Source: Lysobacter solisilvae
GTDB lineage: Bacteria > Pseudomonadota > Gammaproteobacteria > Xanthomonadales > Xanthomonadaceae
Direction of reading: 5' to 3'
DNA length: 64,000 nucleotides
Assembly: GCF_016613535.2 (NCBI RefSeq)
Contig: NZ_CP071518.1
Coordinates: 1,240,001-1,304,000 of the forward strand
Positions 29,633 through 39,532 of this stretch are shown one piece after another (position 1 is the stretch's first letter; the number at the start of each line of letters is the position of its first letter). The notes beneath the pieces are model-generated. The model saw only the letters and a list, made by a program, of their open reading frames with translations, did not search any database and was not told the origin of the DNA. The position numbers and the translations under genes are program-made.

Positions 29633-29717
29633 AGCGGCGCTGGATCCGCTGCCTCCGGGAAAACCGTGCGCGGCCCATGTCGCGCGGTCGTCCGAAGGCA
29701 GCGGATCCAGCGCCGCT
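29633..29717. repeat. 22-bp perfect inverted repeat after the SLC5 transporter
   Basis: 29633-29654 is perfectly complementary to 29696-29717. The 41-base middle also contains a GCGCG-rich inner stem. It ends 14 bases beyond the stop codon of the transporter on the minus strand. It could act as a transcript end, but it lacks a T run, so a REP-like role is equally likely. Confidence 0.7.
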
Positions 29718-29731
29718 CCCTGATTCACACG

Positions 29732-31153
29732 TCAGCCGGCCGGGCTGGCGGCCACGTTGCGCGAGCCCAGCAGCCGGCTGCCGATCACCGCGAAGGCGAT
29801 CGTCGCCACCAGCGTGATGGCCATCAGGTGCAGGTAATGCAGCGGCGTCCAGACGAAGGTGAACACCGCGTACAGCGCCACCCCGAACACCAGCGCCCAG
29901 CGCAACGCGCGCGCATTGGCGCCACGCACGAAGATGGCGACGATGAAGGCGGCCAGCACCGGCATCGAGTACAGGCCATTGAGCTGCTGCAGGGTGGCGA
30001 TGATGCTCTTGGCCTGCGCGTACAGCGGCACCAGCGCCAGCGACACCAGCAGGAACACCACCTGCACGATCTGGCCCAGCCGGCGCGCGTCGGCCTTCGG
30101 GTTGATCATCGGCAGGTGCAGGTCGACGGTGTACAGCGCGGCGGCCGAATTCAGGCCGGCGTTGTAACTGGAAAGCACCGCGCCGGCGATCGCCGCGGCA
30201 AACGCGCCCGACAGCCACGGCGGCAGCACGTCGGCGACCAGCCGGCCGTAGGCCACGTCGTCGACGTCGCCGTACAGCTTGAAGGCGATGATGCCCGGCA
30301 GCACGACGATGAAGGGCGTGAGGAACTTGAACAGCACCGCCGCGTAGATGCCCTTCTGCGCCTCGCGGATGTTGCGCGCCGCCAGCGCGCGCTGGGCGAT
30401 CACCATGTTGGTGCCCCAGTAGAAGATGTGCGCGAACACCATGCCGGTGAACAGCGTCGACAAGGGGATGTCCGAATCAGGCGCGCCCCACAGCGTCAGC
30501 CGCTCGGCGGGAATGCCCGAGAAGTCCCAGCCGATCGCCTGCAGCGCGAAGAAGGTGACCAGTCCGCCCATCACCAGCAGTACCACGCCCATGTAGGTGT
30601 CGGAGATGGCCACGCCGCGCAGTCCGCCCAGCGCGGCGTAGGCCAAGCCGACCAGTGCGAACAGCACCGAGATGGTCATGATCGACAGGTCCGGCTGGAA
30701 CATCGACTGCATGAAGCGCGCGCCGGTGTAGAGCACCATCGGCAGCAGGATGAACATGTAGCCCAGCAGGAACAGCAACGACACCGCGCGCCGCAGGGCC
30801 GGGTCGCCCAGGCGCTTCTCCAGCAGTTCGGCGGTCGTGGTGCACTTGTACTTGTAGTACATCGGCACCAGCACGTGCGCCAGCACCAGCAGGCCGGCGG
30901 CGGCGCCGAACTCCCACCAGACCTGCAGCATGTTCTGCGCGCCGTTCATGCCGACGATCTGCTCGGCACTGATGTTGGTCAGCAGCAGCGAGCCGGCGAT
31001 GAACGGCCACGACAACGTGCCGCCGGCGAGGAAGAACTCGTGCGCCGCGTCGGTCGTGTCGCGCCGGGCGTGCCGGACCTTCCACCAGGTGGCCACGGCC
31101 ACCGCGGCGGTGAGCGCCAGGAACACGAAGATCTGCACTGCATTGGAATCCAT
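29732..31153 (-). CDS. SLC5/SSS-family sodium:sugar symporter
   Basis: The product has 473 aa with 13 or so spans. Seen: FFLAGGTLSWPFIAGSLLLTNISAEQIVGMNGA (first spans with the sugar/Na+-site region), YYKYKCTTTAELLEKRLGDPALRR, YAALGGLRGVAISDTYMGVVLLVMGG, and GALLSSYNAGLNSAAALYTVDLHLP-like block AIAGAVLSSYNAGLNSAAALYTVDL. These fit SGLT/vSGLT-type glucose or galactose symporters. It lies directly after the TonB-dependent receptor, beyond that gene's terminator, so it would carry glucose released from maltodextrin into the cytoplasm. The exact sugar is inferred from context. Confidence 0.88.
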   Translation of the reverse strand: MDSNAVQIFVFLALTAAVAVATWWKVRHARRDTTDAAHEFFLAGGTLSWPFIAGSLLLTNISAEQIVGMNGAQNMLQVWWEFGAAAGLLVLAHVLVPMYYKYKCTTTAELLEKRLGDPALRRAVSLLFLLGYMFILLPMVLYTGARFMQSMFQPDLSIMTISVLFALVGLAYAALGGLRGVAISDTYMGVVLLVMGGLVTFFALQAIGWDFSGIPAERLTLWGAPDSDIPLSTLFTGMVFAHIFYWGTNMVIAQRALAARNIREAQKGIYAAVLFKFLTPFIVVLPGIIAFKLYGDVDDVAYGRLVADVLPPWLSGAFAAAIAGAVLSSYNAGLNSAAALYTVDLHLPMINPKADARRLGQIVQVVFLLVSLALVPLYAQAKSIIATLQQLNGLYSMPVLAAFIVAIFVRGANARALRWALVFGVALYAVFTFVWTPLHYLHLMAITLVATIAFAVIGSRLLGSRNVAASPAG

Positions 31154-31193
31154 GGGGTCTCCCTGGGCCGGTCAATACGCCGCGGCCACCGGC

Positions 31194-31230
31194 AAAAAAA
31201 AGCCCCTGCCCGCGAGGAGCAGGCAGGGGT
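31194..31230 (-). terminator. Rho-independent terminator after the TonB-dependent receptor
   Basis: On the minus strand the stem CCCCTGCC (31229-31222) pairs with GGCAGGGG (31210-31203), followed by a run of eight T. It begins 34 bases beyond the receptor stop codon and separates the receptor from the SLC5 gene. Confidence 0.88.
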
Positions 31231-31263
31231 GTTGCTTCACAGCTCGCGCATGCGCCTGCGCGG

Positions 31264-33990
31264 TCAGAACTTGTAGTTGACGCCGAGCAGGTAGGTGCGT
31301 CCGTATTCGGAGAACGTGTTCGGGCGACCGGAGCCATCCAGCGTCTGGTACGGCTCGTTCTCCAGGTTGTTGACCTGCAGCAGGAAGGACAGGTCCTTCA
31401 TCGGGCCGCTCTGCAAGGTGTAACCCAGCTGCACGTCCGTCACGGTCTCGGCGCCGAAGACCCGCTTCTCGCGGTCGCCGCCGAAGCCCTGCACCTCGCC
31501 CACGAAGTCGGAGCGATGGCGTGCGCTCACGCGCGCCGCGAAGCCCCAGCGTTCGAAGTAGACCGTGCCGTTGGTGACGTACTTGGACAGGCCCGGCAGC
31601 GGTTCGTTGGGCCGGGTCGGGCCGTAGGGCTGGATGCTGCTGTCGTTGTCGGCGTAGTTGGCCTGGATGCCGAAGCCCAGCAGCGGCTCCCAGAGCAGGT
31701 CGAGGGGAATCGACACCGCGATCTCGTGGCCGCGGACATAGCCGCCGGTGCCGTTGGCCGGCCGCGAGAAGCGGCCGATGGGCGACAGCGACGGATCGAT
31801 CAGGTTGGGCGGGAACGCGGTGTCGCGGATGTCGAAGAAGCCTTCCTGCGTGTAGATGTAGGTCTTCAGGTCCTTGAAGAAGTACGCGGCGCTGACATAG
31901 CCCTTGCTGCCGCCGAAGTACATCTCCCACGACAGGTCGTAGGCGTTGGCGAGCCACGGCTCCAGCTGGGTGTTGCCGCCGGTCATGGCGTAATGCGGGA
32001 CCTGGAACTCGTCCGGGTAGTTGGGGTTGGGCGGATTGGCGAAATCGATGGCGATGTCGTTGTTCACCCGCAGCTCGTCCATGCGCGGACGCGCCATCTG
32101 CCGGGCCGCGCCGAAGCGCAGGTACTGGTCCCAGGGCAGCTGGAAGGACAGGTTGAGGCTGGGCAGGTAGTGGGTGAAGCTGGCGCTGTCGGAGACCGGA
32201 CCGCCTGAGGCGCCCAGCGGCAGCGACTGGAAGCCATCCGAGCTCTGCTGCGCATTCACCACCTGCAGGCCGACGTTGCCGCGCACCGGGACCGGGCCCA
32301 GGTCGGTGTTGATGTTGCCCTGCACGTACAGCGTGGTGACTTCCTCGTGGACGTCCCAGTTCTTCTTGGAGATGTCCGGGTGGTTCTTGGGATTGAGGAT
32401 GTAGACGTCGTTGAGCAGGCCCAGCGCATCCAGGCCCAGGAAGGTGATGCCGGCGAAGTTGAGGTCCGAGGAAGTGATGTACTGCGGCGGTATCGCCATG
32501 CCCTGGTTTTCCGCCGACGTGCAGCCCACCGTCAGGCACAGGGTGTTCTCGAACGACGAACGGGTCTTCTTGCGGTCGGTCAGGTTGACGCCGAACTCCA
32601 GGCTGCTGAACATGCCTTCGTCGAACGTGCGTTCCAGGTCGAAGCGCACCGAGGTCAGGTTGTCGGTGACGTCGAAGTCCTTCAGGTAACCGGCCTGCGC
32701 GCGATCACCGCCCCAGCCACCCGGATCCATCAGCAGGAAATTCGCCGGGTCGGTCAGGTCGAGGCTGAAGTCGAAATCGAAGTAGCCGTCCGGGTTGTGG
32801 GTGGCCACGACGTTGTCGTCTTCCACGCCCGGTGCCAGCCGGGCGTAGGTCTCCAGGATGCGCTCCTCGCGCTTGGTGCTGGAATTGCTGATGTCGGCAC
32901 GCAGGGTCCACTGGTCGTTGAGGCGCAGCTGGTGGTTCCAGCCAATCGCGAACAGGTCGTCGTAGGACGCATTGACGTCGTTGCGGATCACGCCGAAGTT
33001 GACGTTCTGGAATTGCACGCGGGTGGCCAGGTCGGCGTCGCCTTCGCGCGAGACGACGTTGCCGGTGCCGCCGGTGGAGAACTGGAAGCCGCGCTTGGTC
33101 TCCTCGCGGTCGAACTTGGAGTAGAACAGGTCCAGCGTCGTCGAATACATCTCGTTGGGACGGAACTCCAGCACCCCCATGAAGCCCTTGCGGGTGTTGT
33201 CGCCTTCCACGTCGAAGATGTTGCCGCCGTTGATCACGCCGGAGTCGTAGCCCCAGCCCTCGAAGACGTGCGACTGGGTCGGGTTGTTGAGCTGGGCGTA
33301 ACCCAGCGCCAGGCCGACGGTGTTGTCGGCGAACTGGTCGATGTAGGACGCACTGAAGCGGCTGCCGTGCAGCTTGTCGTCGTCGTGCTCGATCTCGTTC
33401 ATGTCGCCGCGCAGGTTCAGCGCGACCACCGGTTCCTTGAAGTCCAGCGGACGCACCGTATGCAGGTCGATCGTGCCCGACAGGCCCTGGCCGATCAGCG
33501 AGCCGTCGGGCGTCTTGTAGACGACCACCGAGTTGATCAGCTCCGACGGGTACTGGTCGAACTCCACGCCGCGGTTGTTGCCCGGGCTGACCTGTTCGCG
33601 GCCGTTGAGCAGGGCCGTGGAGAAGTCGCCGGCGAAACCGCGGATGTTGATTTCCTGCGGGCGGTTGCCGAAGCGCTGGGCGGTCAGGCCCGGCAGGCGC
33701 GCGATGGAGTCGGCGATGGAGGTGTCGGGCAGTTTGCCGATGTCCTCGGCCGAGATCGCTTCCACGATCGAGGTCGAGCTCTGCTTGGTGTCGATCGATT
33801 TCTCGATCGAGGCGCGGATGCCGGTGACGGTCACCGTGTCCAGCGTCTTGGCATCCTCGTCGGAGCGTTGATCCGGCTGCGCCTGTTGCGGCGGCGGCGG
33901 AGTGTCCTGCGCGTGTGCCGCGGTGGCCAGCATCAGTGTGGCCGAGGCCAGCGCCATGCTCAGCAGATTACGTTTCAACTGCACCATCAT
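31264..33990 (-). CDS. TonB-dependent receptor (carbohydrate type)
   Basis: The product has 908 aa. The signal peptide is MMVQLKRNLLSMALASATLMLATAAHA. A TonB box-like stretch LDTVTVTGIRAS at about residues 50-61 is followed by SIEKSIDTKQSSTSIVEAISAEDIGKLPD, the plug start used by oligosaccharide receptors of Xanthomonas and Caulobacter. The plug core includes LPGLTAQRFGNRPQEINIRGFAGDFSTALLNGREQ. The barrel ends in a C-terminal aromatic residue (LLGVNYKF), as needed for outer-membrane assembly. Predicted role: active uptake of maltodextrins across the outer membrane. The operator at 34133 lies about 140 bases upstream and is shared with the divergent GH13. Confidence 0.93.
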   Translation of the reverse strand: MMVQLKRNLLSMALASATLMLATAAHAQDTPPPPQQAQPDQRSDEDAKTLDTVTVTGIRASIEKSIDTKQSSTSIVEAISAEDIGKLPDTSIADSIARLPGLTAQRFGNRPQEINIRGFAGDFSTALLNGREQVSPGNNRGVEFDQYPSELINSVVVYKTPDGSLIGQGLSGTIDLHTVRPLDFKEPVVALNLRGDMNEIEHDDDKLHGSRFSASYIDQFADNTVGLALGYAQLNNPTQSHVFEGWGYDSGVINGGNIFDVEGDNTRKGFMGVLEFRPNEMYSTTLDLFYSKFDREETKRGFQFSTGGTGNVVSREGDADLATRVQFQNVNFGVIRNDVNASYDDLFAIGWNHQLRLNDQWTLRADISNSSTKREERILETYARLAPGVEDDNVVATHNPDGYFDFDFSLDLTDPANFLLMDPGGWGGDRAQAGYLKDFDVTDNLTSVRFDLERTFDEGMFSSLEFGVNLTDRKKTRSSFENTLCLTVGCTSAENQGMAIPPQYITSSDLNFAGITFLGLDALGLLNDVYILNPKNHPDISKKNWDVHEEVTTLYVQGNINTDLGPVPVRGNVGLQVVNAQQSSDGFQSLPLGASGGPVSDSASFTHYLPSLNLSFQLPWDQYLRFGAARQMARPRMDELRVNNDIAIDFANPPNPNYPDEFQVPHYAMTGGNTQLEPWLANAYDLSWEMYFGGSKGYVSAAYFFKDLKTYIYTQEGFFDIRDTAFPPNLIDPSLSPIGRFSRPANGTGGYVRGHEIAVSIPLDLLWEPLLGFGIQANYADNDSSIQPYGPTRPNEPLPGLSKYVTNGTVYFERWGFAARVSARHRSDFVGEVQGFGGDREKRVFGAETVTDVQLGYTLQSGPMKDLSFLLQVNNLENEPYQTLDGSGRPNTFSEYGRTYLLGVNYKF

Positions 33991-34132
33991 CCCCTCCGGT
34001 CATGAACATCGAATCGCGCGCCGGGCCCCCTGTCGGCCCGTCGCGCGTGAACGGATCGACCGTTGCCGGGATCCGCTGCGCCCCTGTATCGCCCGGCGAT
34101 GGTAGTCCCGGCGCACCCCGCACAAATTTCCC

Positions 34133-34146
34133 TGCATACGTATTCA
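34133..34146. promoter_or_regulatory. LacI-type operator between the TonB receptor and the secreted GH13
   Basis: TGCATACGTATTCA is palindromic at all but one pair, with the core ATACGTAT. It lies in the divergent spacer 33991-34250 and is one of four sites with the pattern TGNAWACGWWTNCA. Confidence 0.75.
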
Positions 34147-34250
34147 TGACAAGGTCATGGCAAGCGCGGGCGGTCGCGACCGCCACGGCGTGGAATAGTC
34201 CGGCGGCCGGCAGGTCGCGACCGGCCGCTGCACGCACGGGAGGAATGCCG

Positions 34251-36918
34251 ATGGACACGCACGCACTGGGCAACGCACTGGGCAGGCGCGCGTCGGGCAG
34301 GGGCGGCGCGATCCGCGCGCGCGCATGGGCCTGCGCGTTGGGCCTGTTCGCGGGCGCCGCGAGCGGCGCTCCCGCGCCGATGGACGGCCGCCTGCACACG
34401 TGCCCTCACCCGACTGGCGCGACCAGGTCGTGTATTTCGTGATGCTCGACCGCTTCGACGACGGCGACCGCGGCAACAACGACCAGGGCGGCGGCGAGTA
34501 CGACCCGGCCGATCCCGCGCGCTACAGCGGCGGCGACCTGGCCGGCGTGACGCGGCGCCTGGATTACATCGCCGGCCTGGGCGCCACCGCGGTCTGGGTG
34601 ACGCCGCCGGTTGCGCACCAGTGGTGGAGCCGGGTGTCGCGCTACGGCGGCTACCACGGCTACTGGGCGCAGGATTTCAGCCGGGTCGACCCGCACTTCG
34701 GCACCCTGTGGCCGACTACCAGCGGCTCTCGCGCGGCCTGCATGCCCGCGGCATGTACCTGATCCAGGACGTGGTCGTGAACCACGTCGCCGACTACTTC
34801 GGTTACGCAGGCCAATGGAATGCGCAGGACCCGGCGGCGAACTTCGTGCTGCATCCGGCCGGGGGCGGGCCGCAGGCGCCGACGCTGCCGCCGTTCTCGC
34901 TCAACGACGCGCGCGACCCCGCGCAGCGCGCGGCGGCGATCTACCACTGGACCCCGCCGATCCGCGACTTCGCCGACCGTCGCCAGGAACTGGACTGGCA
35001 ACTGGCGGGGCTCGACGACCTGAACACGGAAAATCCGCGCGTCCAGGCCGCGCTGCGCGCCGCGTACGGCAAGTGGATCGGGGCGGTCGGGGTGGATGCC
35101 TTCCGCGTCGACACCGCCTTCCACGTGCCACCCGCGTTCTTCGACGGCTTCATGCATGCGCCCGATGCGACGCAGCCCGGCATGGCGGTGGCGGCCGCCG
35201 CCGCGGGGCGCAGTGATTTCCTGGTCTTCGGCGAGGGCTTCGGCATCGACCGGGCGTTCGAGGAAGGCAATGCCCGCAAGCTGGAAACCTACGTGCGTGG
35301 CGAAGATGGCCGCGCGCTGCTGTCGTCGATGATCAACTTCCCGCTGTACGGCACGCTGGGCGATGTGTTCGCGCGTGGGCGGCCGACCGCGGAACTGGCC
35401 CATCGCATCGGCAGCGTGATGCGTGTGCACGCGCGCCCGCACCTGATGCCCAGTTTCGTCGACAACCACGACGTCGACCGTTTCCTGGCCGGCGGCAGCC
35501 AGGCCGCACTGCGTCAGGCGCTGCTCGCGCTGATGACCCTGCCGGGCATTCCGACCATCTACTACGGCACCGAACAGGGCTTCACCGCGCAGCGCGGCGC
35601 GATGTTCGCCGCCGGCGTCGACGCCGGCGGGCGCGACCACTTCGACCCCGCGAGCCCGCTGTACCGCTACCTGCAGCGCGCCATCGCCCTGCGCCGCGGC
35701 GAGCGCCTCTACTCACGCGGCGTGCCTACCGTGCTGGCGCACAACGCGGCGGCGCCTGGCGCGATCGCCTGGCGCATCGACCACGAAGGGCAGTCGGCGC
35801 TGGTCGCCTTCAACAGCGCCGACACGCCGGCCCTGCTGGACAACCTCGGCGTCGGCCTGCCGCCCGGCACGGTGCTGCGAGGCGCGTTCGCAATCGACGG
35901 CGAAGCGCCCGCGATCGTGCTCGACGCCGCCGGCCGCGCCAGCGTGGTGCTGCCGCCACGCGCCGGTTTCGTCTGGCGCCCCGACGCCGGCGCGCGCGCG
36001 GATGCCGGGGAAGCTGCGGCGGCAACACTCGCACTTGAGCCCGGTCCGGCGCGCGCCGACGAGGACTTCGATCTGCGTGGCCGCGCGACAACGGAACTGG
36101 CCCCGAAGCTGGTCGTCGACGGTGACCTCGCGCGCGCCCTGCCGCTGACCGTCGGCGCCGACGGCCGCTTCGCCGCGCGCGTGGACACCCGCGACATGCT
36201 CGATCCGGCGACGGAACATTGCGCGGTCGCCTGGGACGAGGCGAGCGGCACGACCTCGGCGCGCCACTGCTTCACCGTGGCGCGAAACTGGCGGCGCGCC
36301 GTCGATCACACCGATCCCGCGGGCGACGACCGCGGGCCCGGCGGGCGCTACAAGTACCCGCTCGACGCCGGCTGGCGGGCCCACCATCCGGCCGACCTGC
36401 GCGGCGTGCGCGTCTGGACTTCGGGCGGCGCGTTGCGCGTGCAGATGACTATGGCGTCGCTGAGCCGCGCCTGGAATCCGCCCAACGGCTTTGACCATGT
36501 TGCCTTCACCGTGTTCATCCAGGTGCCCGGCCGCGACGGCGGCGCGACGGTCATGCCGCAGCAGTACGCGACGCTGCCCGGCGGCATGCGCTGGCATTAC
36601 CGCCTGCGTGCGAACGGCTGGTCGAACGCGTTGCACGACTTTACCGGGGCATCGGCCACGCTCGAGGGCCGCAGCGTGACGCCCGGTGCGCGGATCGACA
36701 GCGACCCGGCCGCGGGCACGGTGACCTTTACCCTGCCGGCGCGCGCGCTGGGCGATCCGGCGACGCTGGCCGGCGCGCGCGTGTACGTCAGCACCTGGGA
36801 TTACGACGGCGGATTCCGCGGACTGGAGCCGCAGGCCGGGCCGCACACGTTCGGCGGCGGCGACGCGGCCCGCGATCCGCGGGTGATGGACGACTCGGGC
36901 GTCCTCGTGCTGCCCTGA
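34251..36918 (+). CDS. Secreted GH13 alpha-amylase-family enzyme with C-terminal glucodextranase-like domain (two apparent -1 frameshifts)
   Basis: It has about 889 aa when both frames are restored. A long N-region leads to the signal peptide core ACALGLFAGAASGA. GH13 regions: DVVVNH (I), VDAFRVDTAFHVP with the nucleophile Asp (II), FLVFGEGFG with the acid Glu (III) and FVDNHDVDRF (IV). A beta-sandwich tail follows, then a C-terminal domain (RYKYPLDAGW..LRVQMTMASLSRAWNPPNGFDHVAFTVFIQV) resembling the glucodextranase/DOMON-like alpha-glucan-binding domain. Frames break near 34395-34415 and at CCCTGTGG (34704-34711); one added base at each joins HT to PSPDWRDQVVYF and HFGTL to ADYQRLSRGL. ATG 34251 is chosen for its GGGAGG 7 bases upstream. 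Confidence 0.88.
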
Positions 36919-36928
36919 GTCGTGCCCC

Positions 36929-38828
36929 TCAGGGCGTGCGCTCGCTCGCCGCGGGCGGCAGCAGGAAGCGCAGCGGCCGTTCGAGCCGGCCACGCCAGGC
37001 GCGCTCGTTGTGCTCGGCGCCGGGGTCTACGAAGCTCGCCCAGTTGTCGCCCTCCACGTAGCCTGCCGTGCGCATCAGCGCGTCCATCCTGCGCTGGAAG
37101 GGCGCGTACTGGGCATCGAGGGTGGCGGTGCCGTGGTCGAACCAGATCCGGTGCGTGCGCGGATCGGGCAGGTGGGCGCCGAACCAGTCGACCATCACCC
37201 CGTCGCCGACGGGCCAATGCGTGGACACCGCGCCGACGCCGCCGAAGACCTGCGGATGCTGCGCCATTGCGTAGAGCGAGATCAGACCGCCCAGGCTCGA
37301 GCCCATGACGAGCGTGTCCCCGGGCCCCGTCTGCGTGCGGTAGCGGGCGTCGATGAAGGGCTTGAGTTCGTCGACCAGGAAGGTGACGTAGGCGTCGGAC
37401 GCATTGCCGTCGATCGGCAGCCCTTCGCGTGCCGCGGCGGGCCGTGTCTGGAGCGGTGCGAGCGGCGTGTACTCCAGCCCGCGCAGCGGCGTGTTCCAGA
37501 TGCCGACCACGATCGCCTCGCGGACGTCGCCGCGTGCGATCAGGCGCGTCATCGCCTCGTCGACGCCCCAGTCGATGCCGGTGTAGGACAGCGCGGGATC
37601 GAACAGGTTCTGGCCGTCGTGCATGTAGAGCACGGGATAGCGGCGCTGCGGATGCGTCGCGTAGCCCGGCGGCAGCCAGACATCCACCGTGCGCGCCGCG
37701 ACGTGGCGCGAGGGCAGGTCCTGGTAGCTCTCCACCGTGCCCGTGGCGTTGATCGGCGGGGCCTGCACCGCATAGGCCCAGCGCAGGAAGCCCGGCAGCA
37801 TGCGCGCCCACGCGGCCTGGTTGTGCTCGCCCGCCTCCAGCACCGCCAGCGCGACGTCGGCGCGCGTGGGCTGCACGGCAGCGGCGGTGTTCACGCCGTA
37901 GCCCAGTTGCCGCAAGCCCTTGGCGCGCAGCTGGCCGTCCTCGTGCCAGCCTTCGACCAAGTCGCGTGCGTCGTCGAGCGCGTCGTTGACGCCGTCGCCG
38001 TCGCGGTCGTCGGCCTCCTCGCGCGTGCCGACCGCGATGTACTGCTTCAGGCCCCAGCGCGCCTCGCCCGTGGCCACCATCGTCTGCGCCAGCCGGGTGC
38101 GCTGCACCGCGGCGGCGTCGCTGCGGTCGGCGGAGAGCCAGAACGAGGGCGAGAACGCACCGACGCGCGAGAAGGTGTCGGGATACTGCCAGCCCAGGTT
38201 GAACGCGCTCAGCGCGCCGAGCGACCAGCCGAGCACGCCGCGCGCGTCGGGTGTGGTCCGGGTGCGGTAGCGGGCGTCGATCGCCGGCAGCAGCGTCTGC
38301 ACGACCCACTGCGAATAGGCATGCGCCTGCGCGCCGACCGGGCCGTACTTCGTCTGTGCGACCACGCTGCGGCCGGCGGCGCGGTCGGACAGGCCGTATG
38401 CACCCATGCGATCGGTCGGCATGTCGACGGCGACGACGATCACCGGGCGGATGTCGCCGGCGGCATACAGCGATGCCAGCGTCGCCTGCATGCCGACGGC
38501 TTCCATGTCCTGGCCGTCGTTGACCAGCAGCACGGGATAGCCGACCTGCGCGGCGGCGTCATAAGCCGGGGGCAGGTAGACGCGTACGCGCAGCGGATCG
38601 GTCGACAGACCCGGTGCCGCCAGGGCCAGGGTGTCGACCACGATGTCGGATGCGGCGCGGGCGGTGGATGCGCCGGCGGGCGTGGGGGAAGGTGCCGAAA
38701 CCGAGGCCTGCGCCGGTCCGTGCGTGCAGCCCGCCAAGGGCCAGCATGCCCGCGGACAGCGCGCCCACCACAAGCGCGCGCATGACCGCGCGGCGGGCGA
38801 ACAGGGTGGGTGCAGCGTGATCGCTCAT
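36929..38828 (-). CDS. Lipoprotein with two tandem esterase (alpha/beta-hydrolase) domains (apparent +1 frameshift)
   Basis: It has about 632 aa after restoring the frame at CCAAGG (38734-38739). That joins MSDHAAPTLFARRAVMRALVVGALSAGMLAL to AGCTHGPAQA and yields a proper lipobox (LAGC). Domain 1 (about 50-310) has PVLLVNDGQDMEAVGM, GVLGWSLGALSAFNL (GxSxG) and a His in EAGEHNQAAW. Domain 2 (about 340-630) has PVLYMHDGQNLFDPALSYTGIDWGVDEAM, LVMGSSLGGLISLYAM and DPGAEHNERAWRGRLERPL. Both resemble the esterase D/enterobactin-esterase family, and both keep the triad. Its substrate in a glucan locus is unclear; acylated sugars are one option. ATG overlaps the stop of the upstream DUF6445-like gene. 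Confidence 0.82.
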
Positions 38829-39532
38829 GCGAGATTCCGTCGACAGGTGAAGAAGCCATTGAGCGTCAACCGACCCTGGCGCGGGTCCGCGCTCAGCCGT
38901 TCTGGCGCCAGGATGTCGGCGGCGTGGAAGATGCCGCCGGAGTAGAAGATCAGCCGGTTGAAGCGCGCGGGCACCGAGAGGATTTTCTCGAACCACTCGT
39001 TGCCCGCCGTCATGTATCCCGGCGGCCACCGGTGCTGCGCGGCGAAGGCATCGGCATCCATCGAAGAAGAATCCTGGACCAGCCGCGCGATCCGCTCCGG
39101 CGGGTGGCGCGGACGATAGAAGCCGGTGCCGCCCAGGCTCGCGTCGCGGAACAGATACAGCACGCAGGCGACGATGCACTGGCCGGGCTGGGTGTTGAGC
39201 CGGTCGACGTGGCATATCCACTGCCGCGGCGCGAGCGCCGGCGGCGGCAGGGTCACCAGCGACAGCCGGCTGTAGCGCTCCAGGGTGCGCCGCGCGTCGA
39301 AGGCGCCGCGCAGGTGCTGGCCGAACCACGCATCCAGCTGCGCGGTGAACGCCTCGGGCAGGCGCAGTTCCACGCCTGGATAGGCGTTGTGGTCACCGCC
39401 CTCGAAGGCTGCGGCATGCGCCGCCGCGAACTCGACCCAACGCTCGGGCTCCAGCAGCGCGTCGTCGACCACGTGGCAGACCGGCCGGTGGTCGACCTGC
39501 AGGGTCTGGATGCGGGGCGCGGGATTGAACAT
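38825..39532 (-). CDS. DUF6445-like protein, probable 2-oxoglutarate/Fe(II)-type fold
   Basis: The product has 235 aa. MFNPAPRIQTLQVDHRPVCHVVDDALLEPERWVEFA is the usual start of this family, which travels with flavin-dependent halogenases and TonB receptors. A possible metal triad is H-V-D in WICHVDRLN and H in YSGGIFHAADIL; RLTLNGFFT would then be the cosubstrate end. It is cytoplasmic as there is no signal. It overlaps both neighbours by 1-4 bases (GH97 upstream, double esterase downstream), so the three are one operon. The reaction is not known. Confidence 0.72.
   Translation of the reverse strand: MFNPAPRIQTLQVDHRPVCHVVDDALLEPERWVEFAAAHAAAFEGGDHNAYPGVELRLPEAFTAQLDAWFGQHLRGAFDARRTLERYSRLSLVTLPPPALAPRQWICHVDRLNTQPGQCIVACVLYLFRDASLGGTGFYRPRHPPERIARLVQDSSSMDADAFAAQHRWPPGYMTAGNEWFEKILSVPARFNRLIFYSGGIFHAADILAPERLSADPRQGRLTLNGFFTCRRNLA

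Larger units (their letters stand above)
29169..29731. other. 563-base repeat-rich intergenic region between eda and the SLC5 transporter
   Basis: Two genes converge here. The region holds a 21-bp tandem array, two 50-base direct repeats with palindromic cores and a 22-bp inverted repeat, each listed separately. No gene is supported; the long open frames across it come from the 21-bp period, which is divisible by three. Confidence 0.7.

Noticed and set aside
29234..31276. Plus-strand open frame of 680 codons running through the repeats and the SLC5 gene
   Set aside because: Its second half is the antisense of a well-supported transporter and the first half is simple repeat translation.
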